Part shown: positions 25,308-36,314 of the stretch, one piece after another
Layout of the letters: each line of letters starts with the position of its first letter
Numbering within the stretch: position 1 is the stretch's first letter
Origin: Chanos chanos
Lineage: Eukaryota > Chordata > Actinopteri > Gonorynchiformes > Chanidae
Direction: 5' to 3'
DNA: 64,000 bases
Assembly: GCF_902362185.1 (NCBI RefSeq)
Contig: NC_044504.1
Span: forward strand, 31,831,841 to 31,895,840
Notes under the pieces: model-generated
The model's input: only the letters and a program-made list of their open reading frames with translations
Databases searched by the model: none
What the model was told of the DNA's origin: nothing
Position numbers and translations under genes: made by a program

Positions 25308-26091
25308 ATGACCATGGGCAAGGTAAGCTCCGTGAGCCCTCCTACAATTATCTTTGACAGTAGATGTAAATGATGAATATTAATGTTGTTAATGTTTTCA
25401 TCTTGCCATTTTCCTATTACAATGTTAAAAAGCAAAAAATGTAATTCATTTCCAGATCATCTTCTACGAGGACAGGAACTTCCAGGGTCGCTCCTATGAG
25501 TGCATGAGCGACTGCGCTGACATGTCCTCCTACATGAGCCGCTGCCACTCCTGCAGGGTGGAGAGCGGCTGCTTTATGGTCTACGACCGTCCAAACTACA
25601 TGGGAAACCAGTACTTCATGAGGAGGGGAGAGTATGCTGACTACATGAGTATGTTTGGATGGAATAACTGCATCAGGTCCTGCCGTATGATCCCTATGGT
25701 AAGGTCATCATTATAATTTGCATGCACTTTTTCTCTAGATTTGGTCTGTGTTGGTATGAATGTGAATGATAAAATGTGATGACTAATGCAATATGTATAT
25801 GCTCCTCAACAGCACAGGGGATCCTACAGAATGAGGATCTATGAGAGGGAGAACTTCGGAGGCCAGATGCATGAGCTGATGGACGACTGTGACTCCATCA
25901 TGGACCGTTACCGCATGTCCAACTGCATGTCCTGTCACGTGATGGACGGCCACTGGCTCATGTACGAGCAGCCCCACTACAGAGGCAGGATGTATTACTT
26001 CGGGCCTGGAGAGTACAGGAGCTTCAGCAACATGGGATTCAGCAACATGAGATTCATGAGCATGAGACGCATTGTGGATTCCTACTTCTAA
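25308..26091 (+). CDS. crygm2: Gamma-crystallin M2-like (gene 5)
   Basis: Met-rich lens protein, 178 residues from Met-Thr-Met-Gly-Lys. Exons are 25308-25322, 25456-25698 and 25813-26091; introns are 133 and 114 bp. Its 5' UTR to intron 2 segment (25244-25792) matches gene 4 without a visible difference. Exon 3 has [20 protein letters not shown] and an RRIVDSYF end, where Val replaces the Met of genes 3, 4, 6, 7 and 8. AATAAA is at 26122-26127. The gene 4/5 pair lies 3856 bp apart, but the sequence between the matching tracts is not shared beyond about 150 bp upstream. This favours gene conversion over a fresh block duplication. Confidence 0.93.
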
Positions 26092-26129
26092 ATTATTAAT
26101 GTCTTCTCATGGTGGATTTTAAATAAAAT

Positions 26130-27940
26130 CTTTTTTTCAAGTAAAATATTCAACTGGTTGGGTGAAATTTTTATGTCAGCCTCATATTGCCTGATTAGAG
26201 TCTAAAAGAAATCCAAAATATTTTCACCATTGTAATGTATGGATTGATGAAACTATCAGATAAAAAACACACAAACAAACAAAGAAACAAAAAACGTAGT
26301 TGAAGATAATGTGGCAAGCAAATTGAATTTAAAATAAGAGACATTTTTTAAAAGCTGAGCCCGTTTCAAGAGTTTCATTACACATGAGACTGTGTGAAAA
26401 CATATTTAAATGTCTATTGAATTTCAGGAACTAAAATATAGGTAAATCTTTCTGTTGGCCATTATGAGATTCAAAATCAGACACTGCTACCAAGAGAAGA
26501 GAGATGGCTAAATACTGATGGAAAACAATTTACTATGCTTCACAATAGCATCAAATAGTGCAACTTCAAGTCTATTTTATTTGTGCACATTGATATCTAT
26601 CAAAGAATTTCAAAAACCAACGCTCACACATGGTCATAGTGCCCATTACAACACTGTTTCTGTGACACCCTTTCCATGCACTAACCATGAATAAAACCAT
26701 GCAGTGAATTTTCCAAAAAAAATGTGATGTCACCTAACACCACAGAGTTACAATAAACCAAGTGCAAAAGAATACTGAAAGTATCATCTTGTTTGTCATG
26801 CAAAATCAACATAGAACAGAAATCTAATTTTCAATGCTGCAGATGCAGATCACAATTTCACAATTACAGTTACCAAAGCCACATCACATTACATACTTCA
26901 TTTTATACTAGGCTTCTTCCATTTCAATTAAACTTATGGTCATGGTTTTCAAATCAATGTCTCTCAATTGACATCATTTTACAAACTGTGAAGACACCTC
27001 ATTTCTCTGTTTCTGAGTTAGTTATACCAACATTGGTAATGGCAATCATGCAGTGACTGCTAATGCAGTCTGATATATTATTATTTCTGAAAGGGCACAA
27101 TAGAGAGTCTGTTGTTTAATAGGTGCTTGGAAAGTGTTCAATTTCATCTTGATCAGCTCAGTTTCTTTTTAGTGTCTCAATTTCAAATCATAGGATAATC
27201 ATATTATAATTTTGCAGTCAACGATGAGATATGAATTTTTGAAAATATTCTATTTGTTACATCCCCATTGTGACATAATGTGAAATTAATTACTTAGTGT
27301 AAGTGCAAATACTGTGAAGATGTACTTAGCCCCTGAGGCACAAATTTCTGTTCACTTCCCCTCATAACTAAGTTGCTGCTTCAAGTACTGGAAATCCAAA
27401 TATAAAATTAAGGAACTTTTTGCAGCGATGTACCAGATTGATATAAAAAATAGTGTCAGTTTTTCCAACAATTACTACAAGATGCAGCAGGCATTCTGCC
27501 ACATGACTAACATCTGGTGATTTGAATCTCTGCAGTTTGCTTTGTACAACAACTACTGTCATATAATCCCATATTTGTGTAAAGTTGTAATACAGACATA
27601 GATTTTTTTCTTCTTTTGTACAAACTATTGCAAAAGGAAACTGAAATAAAAAAAAAACAACAACATTTTTTGTTGTTGTTTTGGTTTTTTTGTTTTACTT
27701 CCTGACAGTTCTGTTTCTTTCTTTCTTTTTTGTATTTATTTAATTTGACTACTTTGCATCACTGCGGATGTGTAAGTTTGAGTTTCTCAAACTCAGTACT
27801 TCTAAAAATAGCTGATAACTTTTAAATAAAAAGCATTCCATTTGTAAAATGAGTGAATGTACTGAAAGATGAAAGTCATGAAAATGTTGCTTTGGACAGG
27901 TTGTGACAAGAAGAACAAGAACAGTAATAATCATTAATTA
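26130..27940. other. Intergenic, no gene seen
   Basis: AT-rich. It has an (AAAC)n-like stretch near 26265-26300 and an imperfect A/T-rich hairpin near 27640-27690 (ACAACAACA ... TGTTGTTGTTT). I see no exon-like sequence. Confidence 0.5.
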
Positions 27941-27953
27941 TACACACACACAC

Positions 27954-27988
<35 letters not shown>

Positions 27989-28012
27989 GGGGGGGGGGGG
28001 GGGGGGGGGGGG
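27941..28012. repeat. (CA)n-(GA)n-poly(G) compound repeat
   Basis: CA units, then about 16 GA units, then 25 uninterrupted G (27988-28012). It ends 101 bp before the gene 6 MARE-like site. The G run could form quadruplex DNA. The Pro/Ser-Leu ORF on the minus strand is an artefact of it. Confidence 0.95.
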
Positions 28013-28112
28013 CAAATGTGACACATTTACAGTACCTGAAAAAAGACGGCATACAGGCACATGAAAAAAGTGATGAAAGCACTTTCTCGCTCAAAAGGCT
28101 GCTATTTTGTGT

Positions 28113-28177
28113 TGCTGGGTCAGGCATTTACAAACAATAGGGGGCACATACTCTTTAGGTTTGGTCAGATATAAAAG
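28113..28177 (+). promoter_or_regulatory. Gene 6 promoter: MARE-like, SOX-like, TATA
   Basis: TGCTGGGTCAGGC is at 28113-28125, ACAATAGG at 28134-28141 and TATAAAAG at 28170-28177. The start codon lies 72 bp past the TATA start. Confidence 0.7.
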
Positions 28178-28241
28178 TAGCTTCAGGGTTAAAACAGAGT
28201 GTCAGTGTTGCACTAACCACACAGCTTGAGAGACAATCACC

Positions 28242-29186
28242 ATGGGCAGAGTAAGTGTACCCATTAGGAAGAGAAAAAAAAAATTATAATGTTACGGCAC
28301 TAGCTTAGATACTGTACAAGCAGGATGACTGCGCTAAATCTATATTCAAAAAAGTATTAAACCCAGTCATTTCCTTTGTTTTCCAGATCATCTTCTACGA
28401 GGACAGGAACTTTCAGGGTCGCTCATATGAGTGTATGAGCGACTGTCCTGATATGTCCTCCTACATGAGCCGCTGCCATTCCTGCAGAGTGGAGAGCGGC
28501 TGCTTCATGGTTTACGACCGTCCAAACTACATGGGAAACCAGTACTTCATGAGGAGGGGCGAGTATGCTGACTACATGAGTATGTTTGGATGGAATAACT
28601 GCATCAGGTCCTGCCGTATGATCCCAATGGTAAGGTCATCAGTCTGGTTGCAGGGTTTCTCCTATTTTATTTTATTTTTTTTTCTTATTGGGGGGATACA
28701 ATGAAAATATAAAATGTGAATATCTGTACAGTATGTTTATTTGTGTACAGGGGGATGAGCAATGCCATTAGCTCTCACAATACAGTTCCCATGGTGTATT
28801 TACAAACATGAGTTCTATTACTTAACTGTGTGTTACACCTACATGCTCAGCTTTTCACTGTCTCATATTTTAAAATTCTAATTGTTTGCCCAATCCACAC
28901 CTATTTCCAGCACACTGGGTCTTTTAGAATGAGGATCTATGAGAGGGAGCACTTCGGAGGCCAGATGCATGAGCTGATGGACGACTGTGACTCCATCATG
29001 GACCGTTACCGCATGTCCAACTGCATGTCCTGTCACGTGATGGACGGTCACTGGCTCATGTACGAGCAGCCCCACTACAGAGGCAGGATGTATTACTTCG
29101 GGCCTGGAGAGTACAGAAGCTTCAGCAACATGGGATTCAGCAACATGAGATTCATGAGCATGAGGCGTATCATGGATCCCTGTTAA
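28242..29186 (+). CDS. crygm2: Gamma-crystallin M2-like (gene 6)
   Basis: Met-rich lens protein of 175 residues. Exons are 28242-28250 (Met-Gly-Arg), 28387-28629 and 28911-29186. Intron 2 (281 bp) is unlike the 114-121 bp intron shared by genes 3, 4, 5 and 7, although the exons are close to theirs. Exon 2 has [11 protein letters not shown], combining the Pro of genes 1 and 2 with the Tyr-Met of genes 3-8. Exon 3 begins [19 protein letters not shown], with Thr and His private to this gene. It ends MDPC, one residue shorter than its neighbours. AATAAA is at 29211-29216. From [14 protein letters not shown] onward, exon 3 is nearly the same as in genes 4 and 5 even in silent sites, suggesting exchange between genes. 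Confidence 0.93.
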
Positions 29187-29219
29187 TTTCAATTCTAGAA
29201 CATCAGATGCAATAAAAGA

Positions 29220-30401
29220 TTTCTCTTAATCTGAGCTGTTGTCTGTAAGATTCTTGGCAGTAAACTGGGCTTTCCTAATTCTTCATAGACCGAATATAAT
29301 GATGAATGGGATAATCAAACAAAGAGTATGTCACATAATTTACCAATATTCAATAAAACTAGTTCTACTAGATGCAGAAACTGTCAAACCTTATATTAAG
29401 TATTTCATTCACTTATCCAGTTTCTAATGGCAGAATTTCTCTTGCCTCAGACCAGTTTCGTCTATTTTTACCCTGGACTAGATAATAGCAATAATACCTA
29501 AACTAACAAATAAGTGAGCCATTAGTTAACTAATACCAAATATATAGGGTTTTTTGTTTGTTTCACTTTTTTGTTTTGTTTTTTGGAAGTAAGGTAATGC
29601 TACACTATACGCTCATCTTGGTTACCAGTGTAGACACAGTGAAAGGCATACTCAGGTTATTTAGTATAAAGCAATAAAGTCATTGTACAGCAGAAGTGCT
29701 GAGATACTCAAATAGGCCAACAACTTCATTGCTCATCTCCTGCGAAGGCCCACTGAGAGGTGAATCAAAGTGAACTGGAGTGCCATGACAACTGGCACTC
29801 TTATCATTTGTGTATCTTGGAGAAGCATCTGGGCGGAGGACAGCAAATTGCATGAGGCCATTCTGGCGATTTAAAGATAGCACGTGTTAACAACCATTGG
29901 GAATAAAAAAGCTTAAATGGGATTTTAACATAACTGAAAGTTATTCTGAGACATCTGTATACAGTATAGTAAGTAATTTTGGACGAAATGTCACTACGGA
30001 CTGGCTTTCTACACAACTGTAAACAACTGTAAAAAGCTCACTAGCTTCAGTCCAGCTGAATGCGTTGTCACCAAGGTGTTTATACATGTCCTCTACTACA
30101 GATGAGAACTTTGGCAAAAATCTGTCAAAGCATTCAGCCCAAGAATGCAGCCACTTGAATCAGCCTTTCAATCAACCTACTAATTTGGAGTCTGGAAAAC
30201 CAGGTGTGTATGCCCTCTTGATACCTGATTCCTTGCGTTAGTCTTATACTATTTGTCTGGCGACCCCCCCAAAAAACATCGTTCGAGTCTCCTGACCTCT
30301 TTCCTTCCCAAGTTAAGGGAGCTTGTTAAGTTTGTTGAAAGTGTCATCACCCTCCATGACCTTCCCTCCAGCACAGAGCAAAACAGCACATCCTCATGGA
30401 C
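29220..30401. other. Intergenic; probably part of a hAT relic on the right
   Basis: No gene seen. 29680-30400 may be the degraded 3' part of the minus-strand transposase relic that follows, but I could not recognise its C-terminal dimerisation motif or left terminus. Confidence 0.4.
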
Positions 30402-31338
30402 TTACCCTTCTTGACTGTAGCGAATAAACACCGTTAAATGTACATTTGACACATCAGTGGACTTGTCTGCTTGTAAAGAAAATCTACATTTTTGTTTCAT
30501 TCGCTCTATGAGCTGACGTTTGATGTCGCTAGCAATGTCATCACTGCGTTTGGAGATGGTGTCATTCGAGAGGGGAATAAGTGCACTTGTTATCTTCTCA
30601 CCGTGCATTGCGCTTGTCATCGCAATTGCCGCAGGAAGGATGAGGGTTTCACCAATGGTATGTGGCTTTCGTGCTTTTGCAATCAGGTGTGCCACGGCGT
30701 ATGAAGTTGCTAGGGCTTTGGCAGGTAAAGTAGCTTGCCCTTGTATTATGTCTTTTGCGCAAGCAGTTCAGTTTCCTTTCGCTGAAAGAAATGTACGGGT
30801 TTATGAGCTTGATCAGGATGTCTAGCCACAAGATGCCTCTTCTTTTTGACTGGTTTTAAATTCTCATTTGCCAGAACATCACCAGAAAAGCACACATTGT
30901 GGGTGGTCCATTTTATTTTTGACTTGGCAGGTGAAGCCATATCTTATGCTGTATATTCTTTCTGATAGTGCCTATGCTTAGTGGAAGGCTCTTTCTTGCT
31001 CTCACCAGTCTTATGTAGGACCATCCCACCTGAGGATGCTCGTGTAGGAACAAGAGACCCACTTGTGGACCGCTCTTCGTAATTTTTCACTGGCTTTTTC
31101 TGGAGCCACTGGTCCATCTTTTCGTTTTAGCTGGCTAGCAACGCAAGCATTCGGCTTGTTTTTGTTTTCTTTCATAAAGCGGCAAGGTTTGAGTTTGCGT
31201 AGAAAGGGCATCCGGTCCATTTCTTTTTTCTTTTTTTTTTATACCCTGTTTAATACAGTCAGACAGAAAATCATCTCGTGACCTCTCCCATTTTTTTGGG
31301 AGAGGCGCCCCAGTTTAAGCTGCCCAGTTTAAGAACTG
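30402..31338 (-). mobile_element. hAT transposase relic, ZBED5/GTF2IRD2-like
   Basis: On the minus strand, pieces in order resemble BED-finger hAT-derived proteins. At 30746-30940: an N-terminal part with VCFSGDVLANENLKP and KKRHLVARHPDQAHKPVHFF. At 30402-30695: a DDE-domain start with RSDDIASDIKRQLIERMKQ and LQADKSTDVSN, the conserved Asp-x-Ser-Thr-Asp region. The frames are broken between pieces. Its 5' end reads CAGTTCTTAAACTGGGCAGC from 31338 on the minus strand, like a hAT terminus. It has no GPI-like or host gene context, so it is a dead transposon rather than a domesticated gene. Confidence 0.65.
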
Positions 31339-31339
31339 C

Positions 31340-32127
31340 AGTCTTACATGAGTGAATGAACTGACAAGTTGTAACAAAAGCCTGCATTACCTGGGGACAG
31401 CCCTAACTGCTGTTATGATGAATACATGAATATTTTATAAGTGAATACATGAATACTTACAAAGACAAATTCATATGAATATACAAACTTATAACATGAA
31501 ATTTGATAACTCATTTCTTCTGGTTCAACAGCCTGTCGCTTATTTATTACTGATTGTTTTCACAGAAAATATTTTGCCCAACATTGTCCTGGTTTTAGTA
31601 TTTCAAATAGTTATTTAATGTTAACCAAAAAAGTATAGCTTCTTAATGTATTATTCATTATTTGATTATGTTGCTTCAATAGTCAGTTAATTTCTCCAAA
31701 CCACCAAACACTCAATATTTTGAGGCAACTACTAGTGGTCTTATGCAACATGTATGTTCAGTACAGTCCTAGATGTTGCTTACACTAACAGACTGTAATG
31801 CATCCAAGTCAACAATGTCGCTCATGCTGGCATCTGTAGGTTGTGCATTTTTCATCCAGAGATAAGTGTTAATATTTATTGTTCTGTACCACGGAGAACA
31901 ATAAATAGCATCTGTCATCTAACATAAAAAAACAACAACAACGGCACTACGGTAGACTGTTTGAGGGAAAAATACATTAGTGGAAAAAGCATCCTTTGAC
32001 ACCAAAAAGAAGATGTCTAAAAATAAATTCTGTGTTTGAGACATTTTGGCAAAACTGACAAACTGATCTGTTATTTCTTTTCTGTATGTCTCCAGTGGCA
32101 CAGCCTGGGCCCTGTGCTGGTCTTACA
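31340..32127. other. Intergenic, no gene seen
   Basis: AT-rich unique-looking sequence without exon-like features. Confidence 0.5.
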
Positions 32128-32250
32128 TACCCCTTTTCCACTGATGCGGTGCCGGCACCGGTGCCTAGGCGAGCACTGGGGCCGCGCTTTTCCACTGAAA
32201 AAATACTGGTGCTGGTGCCAAAAAGCTGGCACCGGCACGGCACAGTGTTC
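32128..32250. repeat. MITE-like repeat with internal GGCACCGGC inverted words
   Basis: CCCTTTTCCACTGATGCGGTGCC followed by GGCACCGGTGCC, then CTTTTCCACTGAAAAAATAC and TGGCACCGGCACGGCACAG. The repeated TTTTCCACTG words are typical of a teleost inverted-repeat element. Ends not defined. Confidence 0.5.
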
Positions 32251-32282
32251 CATGTCTCTGACTTTGTCTAATCGGAGGAAAA

Positions 32283-32358
32283 GAGAAATTTGCATGAGGT
32301 ATGTTGGAAATAAACTGAGTCAATTTACCTCTAGCATACCTCACGCAAATTTCCCCTC
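32283..32358. repeat. Imperfect inverted repeat
   Basis: GAGAAATTTGCATGAGGTATG (32283-32303) pairs with CATACCTCACGCAAATTTCCCCTC (32335-32358) with about two mismatches. Confidence 0.75.
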
Positions 32359-32611
32359 AGTCTAACTGAAAGTAGTGAGGCGGGGAATCTGCTTCCATCT
32401 GGTGGCCAAACTGTATCCATCTACCATAAATCTGGACAGGTTTCACAATATATGTCCGATATCAAAAATTAACAACACAATCAGGCACAGAATACAAGAT
32501 AAAGACAGTTTTGTTTTTTTTTATTATTGTGTGGTCTATTTACTACCATTTTATTTATTTTATTACTTTTTATGATTATCATTATCATTGTTATTTTCTT
32601 TCTGCTGATAT

Positions 32612-32661
32612 GTAAAAGCACTTTGAGCTACATTCTTTGTATGAAAAGTGCTATACAAATA

Positions 32662-32706
<45 letters not shown>
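32612..32706 (+). mobile_element. LINE/SINE 3' tail with (ATT)n
   Basis: AAAAGCACTTTGAGCTAC, then GAAAAGTGCTATACAAATAAAG, then about 13 ATT units. This order is the well-known 3' end of L2-like teleost LINEs and of SINEs that share their tail. The body is not recognisable upstream. Confidence 0.6.
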
Positions 32707-32707
<1 letters not shown>

Positions 32708-35496
32708 GTTCTCCAATGTTTCTGCTAAGAAAAACTGTATGAAGGCAATATATGTTTGCAGGACACACGTCCCATGTCTTCAACTCTATCAAGTTTAATA
32801 ATGACCTCTATGCAAAAAAAACCCCCAAAAAACCCCACAGAAATGATAGAACTAATGCCCAAACTTACTGTAATGTCTCTTTTACAAAGACATAAGACTC
32901 ATTTATAATTAAGCCTTCACGTTCATAGATTTCAGTTTTGTGCTGATATTTAGATTTATTCACATAGCAAAGACTGTTTCAGAATTGTTTTCATTAGATG
33001 CGCAGCTATCATTTCAGCATATCTGATGTTTCCCCCATATTAAAAATCTTAGCCTAAACAAGTTTAGGTTAAGATAAATATATAGGTCTGTCACACAGAG
33101 CTGTAATGATTCATTTGTGGCTTGTGATTATATCCCATTTTATATTATCACATATCACCACACTGGCCCTGACTGTCTGAACGTCAGAATGTGCAAATCA
33201 ATATTGGAATGTTTTCACAGCCATTAATATCAAGTGTCCAATTTTGTTTGCTTTTCAATTAGCTATGATTTCAGTTTACATTAACACACACAAACGCACA
33301 CACAAACACACACACACACATATATATCAAGACTGGAATTTCATTCTTGTATTCACTCAAAAATGAAAAATGACACTGAATTATTACTATTTAAATTGTA
33401 ATAACTGCCTCAGGAGATGTTAAAACAAATTGAAAAGCAACTCTTGAAGCTACACTTACCCTTTGCTTTTGCTGTATGTTAGGTAGCGACTTTCAAGCGT
33501 ACATGCAGCAAGGTAGGAGATGACTTTCGTTATGCCACACTGGCAGCTCACCAAAAATGACAAATTCATTTCAACAAGTTGCCGGCTGATTCAAACATTT
33601 TTAATTTTGGAGCAAAATCTCTATGCTCCCTCCAGCATTATCATTTAAAAATACACTGTCTGTCTCTTTACTGATATAAAAAAAATGTGCTATAACAGGC
33701 TAGTCATGAAGTAGTCAAATAAGTCATAAAACCATACAGGATAAAGTAGCCACATAGGACAGTGTGTTGCTTGGAAATCTGTGTTTGTTGAATTATTTCC
33801 CTTTTTAAGTGAACAAATATGTTAAGTATAATAACAGTTAAAAAAAAAATCCCTCTCTCAATGTATCCAGTATGAAATGAGAGAAAAGACCAAAACTGGA
33901 AATAAAATTGGAAAATGAACTACTGGAATATTAAGAAACTGAATAAAGAACAATATACGTGTACACATACATATATAAATATTATTTTAATAAGAAGAAG
34001 AAGAAGAAGAAGAAGAATGTTGTATACTAATTATGAGGCACTGTCAAAACTCATTCTCTTTTGATGAGAAGTTTTTATTTTCTCTTATGACAAAATACTG
34101 TTGTGTTTATTACTTTTTTGTGAGAATTGTGAACTGTGAAGTGTATCATCAGTATATAAAGTCTTCAAGTCTTTACGACAGTTTGTCTAGAGAAAGCATG
34201 TCTTCTGCACTGATAAACGTATTTCCAAGCCTAAAAATTACAGCAAACACACACAGAAAAATGTCAAGGGCTTCGCAAACATCTAACAAGAATGTCCACA
34301 TAACAATTAATGCCTTTAGGATGATTTAGTCAGTTAAAATTAATTCTGTTACAGTTATGTGCCTTCTCTTTGTATGACGCTGATAGTTTGCTCAAGGTCA
34401 GACTTGGTCTAAGGTCAGACTTCAATTTCTGGAATAACCCGAGTTATAAATCTGGGATTTGTGGAGCAGTGAAAACTTGCTGAACAGTGTCTAAATTATT
34501 CATTAGCTCAGCCTGTGTAATATATTTTGTTGGTTAGTTAGTTAGCTGGTTAGTTAGTTTGTAAGCCTACTTGTATTTCTTTCTTTAGCACAGTAACTGA
34601 TAAATTAGAAAAATTTTGGTTTTCTGCCAGAACCATTACTGACTGAATTCTTTATGGCTGAATAATGTCTTTCACAACTAAATTATGAAATAGCCAATAT
34701 TCCTGACCACTGCCAGAATATTCCTTCTGTAAAAACTGTATGTATCAGTTATAAGTGTGTATAAGTTAGCTATTTTGATCAGTTAAAGGAGGAATAGCCT
34801 ATTCACGTCTTGTTCTCCAAAAATGACAAAAGAAAAGACAAACCTAGACTAGATTTTACACCAGGTAAAGTCGGTACTATATATCGTCTTGGATATTATT
34901 TTACTGCTACCTTAAAAATTGTGAATCCCTACCTATATAGACCCGTTCTGCAGCTCAGTCAAATTATAAGACAATACAAAAACCCTGTTGGCCACATCTT
35001 CTCCAGAGTAGGGCAGCTGCGTGACTCTACGAAAGCAACCTGATCAAGGTGTGAATTCTGCACAGCCACGCAGCTCCTAAAAAGGTTTCTATGGCTGTGT
35101 TAGTATAAACTGCTGAGAGGTTAGCTGCAAGTTTTTAGGCTACATGTGTGGGAAGTCTGTGCAGCTTTCACTCGGACGGAAGTGTCAGACGGAGATTTCA
35201 CACCTGGGAGAACGTGGCGGCTCACCTGGGAATATTTAAATAAATACGAAAGCTATGAAGAATACCTTCAGTTAACCAGTTGTAAATTTAGCTACACTCC
35301 CTCTTCACATATAGATTGTATACCTCTTATCTTGTTAAATCGCTAAAATGGCACAGTAATTATCCAAAGTGCGTTTGATGTTTAAAGTAACTTGCACTGC
35401 TCATCCTGCCTAGATTACATTCTTTCCACTAAAACTGACCCAGATGTGGTAGGCTCTGATCTCGCAGTATTATTTTATTATGTAAATATATATATA
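32707..35496. other. Intergenic, no gene seen
   Basis: AT-rich. It includes a CA-rich stretch at about 33285-33325 and a (GAA)n run at about 33992-34016. ORFs at 34810-35043 and 35146-35346 have no recognisable domain and no splice partner. Confidence 0.5.
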
Positions 35497-35518
35497 TAAA
35501 CAATACGTTTATCTAAAA

Positions 35519-35560
<42 letters not shown>

Positions 35561-35582
35561 TTTTAGATAAACGTATTGTTTA
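35497..35582. repeat. Perfect 86-bp palindrome
   Basis: TAAACAATACGTTTATCTAA and the following TATA alternation read the same on both strands from 35497 to 35582, with an uninterrupted (AT)n core. The outer 24 bp on each side are non-simple sequence, so this is not merely a microsatellite. Confidence 0.92.
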
Positions 35583-36171
35583 TTTGAAAGTGGGTCACTA
35601 TTTTAGAGAAATCCTGTTAGCTGCCCTCTCGTATCCCCGGCCTAATGATCCTATATTTTAGATTACACCTGCTGTGCAATAAATACTGACACCAATTTTC
35701 AACAATGTTATTTTAAAGTAAGTGTTCACCTTGCAAGCATGATTAATTCTAATTTCTACATTTCATTGTGGTTTAAAATGAGGAAACTACATTAACACAC
35801 ACACACCACATTTGATTCCAGGAAATATTAAGGACTAAAGTATGTGCACTTAAACACTTCCGTGGCGAGTAGGCCACTGATTACAAATCTAAACGAGTAA
35901 GTCAAAAGCACAATCAGATTTTTTTTTTTGTAAAAACATAAACCAAACAATGAATTACTAATCAACTATCTGCACATAACTAAATCATATTACTTCCATT
36001 TAAAATATTAACTGTGCAGAGTATTGAGGAGAAGGGACGTGAGGAAATATCCAGTTGTACAGTATAAATTCTCAAAAACGATATGGTGTAAGATACAAAA
36101 TCTAGAGAATGAGTTCAAAGGAAATGTAGTGGAAGCACTTCAGCTCTATACAATGGGCCTCTATACAGTGC

Positions 36172-36232
36172 TGCTGAGTCAGGATGTAACAACATGGAGC
36201 TTGTGTTCTTTGGGTTTGGTCAGGTATAAAAG
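36172..36232 (+). promoter_or_regulatory. Gene 7 promoter: best MARE match, TATA
   Basis: TGCTGAGTCAGGA (36172-36184) is the closest match in the window to the Maf element TGCTGACTCAGCA. TATAAAAG is at 36225-36232. The SOX-like motif differs here: ACAATGGG lies upstream at 36150-36157, and only AACAACATGG is found after the MARE. Confidence 0.7.
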
Positions 36233-36314
36233 AAAGGGTAAAAGCAGGCAGGATGTCAGTGAGCAGCAGTACCAGCAGCAGCAGCAGTACCAGCACCACC
36301 AACGCAGCTGAAGA

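Noticed and set aside
21397-25435. Identical 60-residue minus-strand ORFs at 21397-21579 and 25253-25435
   Set aside because: Identity comes from the converted tract covering exon 1 and intron 1 of genes 4 and 5, not from a conserved protein.
16863-29192. Recurrent minus-strand ORFs opposite exon 3 ([20 protein letters not shown]-like) in many genes
   Set aside because: They are antisense shadows of a highly conserved coding exon. Their similarity is forced by the plus-strand protein, and they lack promoters and starts of their own.
30492-30825. Plus-strand ORFs opposite the hAT relic
   Set aside because: The minus strand carries recognisable transposase motifs; the plus frames are shadows.
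32071-32365. Overlapping ORFs on both strands near 32.1-32.3 kb
   Set aside because: They lie in a GC-richer MITE-like repeat with inverted words, and no frame is favoured.
34810-35346. Possible exons of an unknown gene (77 and 66 residues)
   Set aside because: No domain, no splice pairing, no promoter, and lengths expected by chance.
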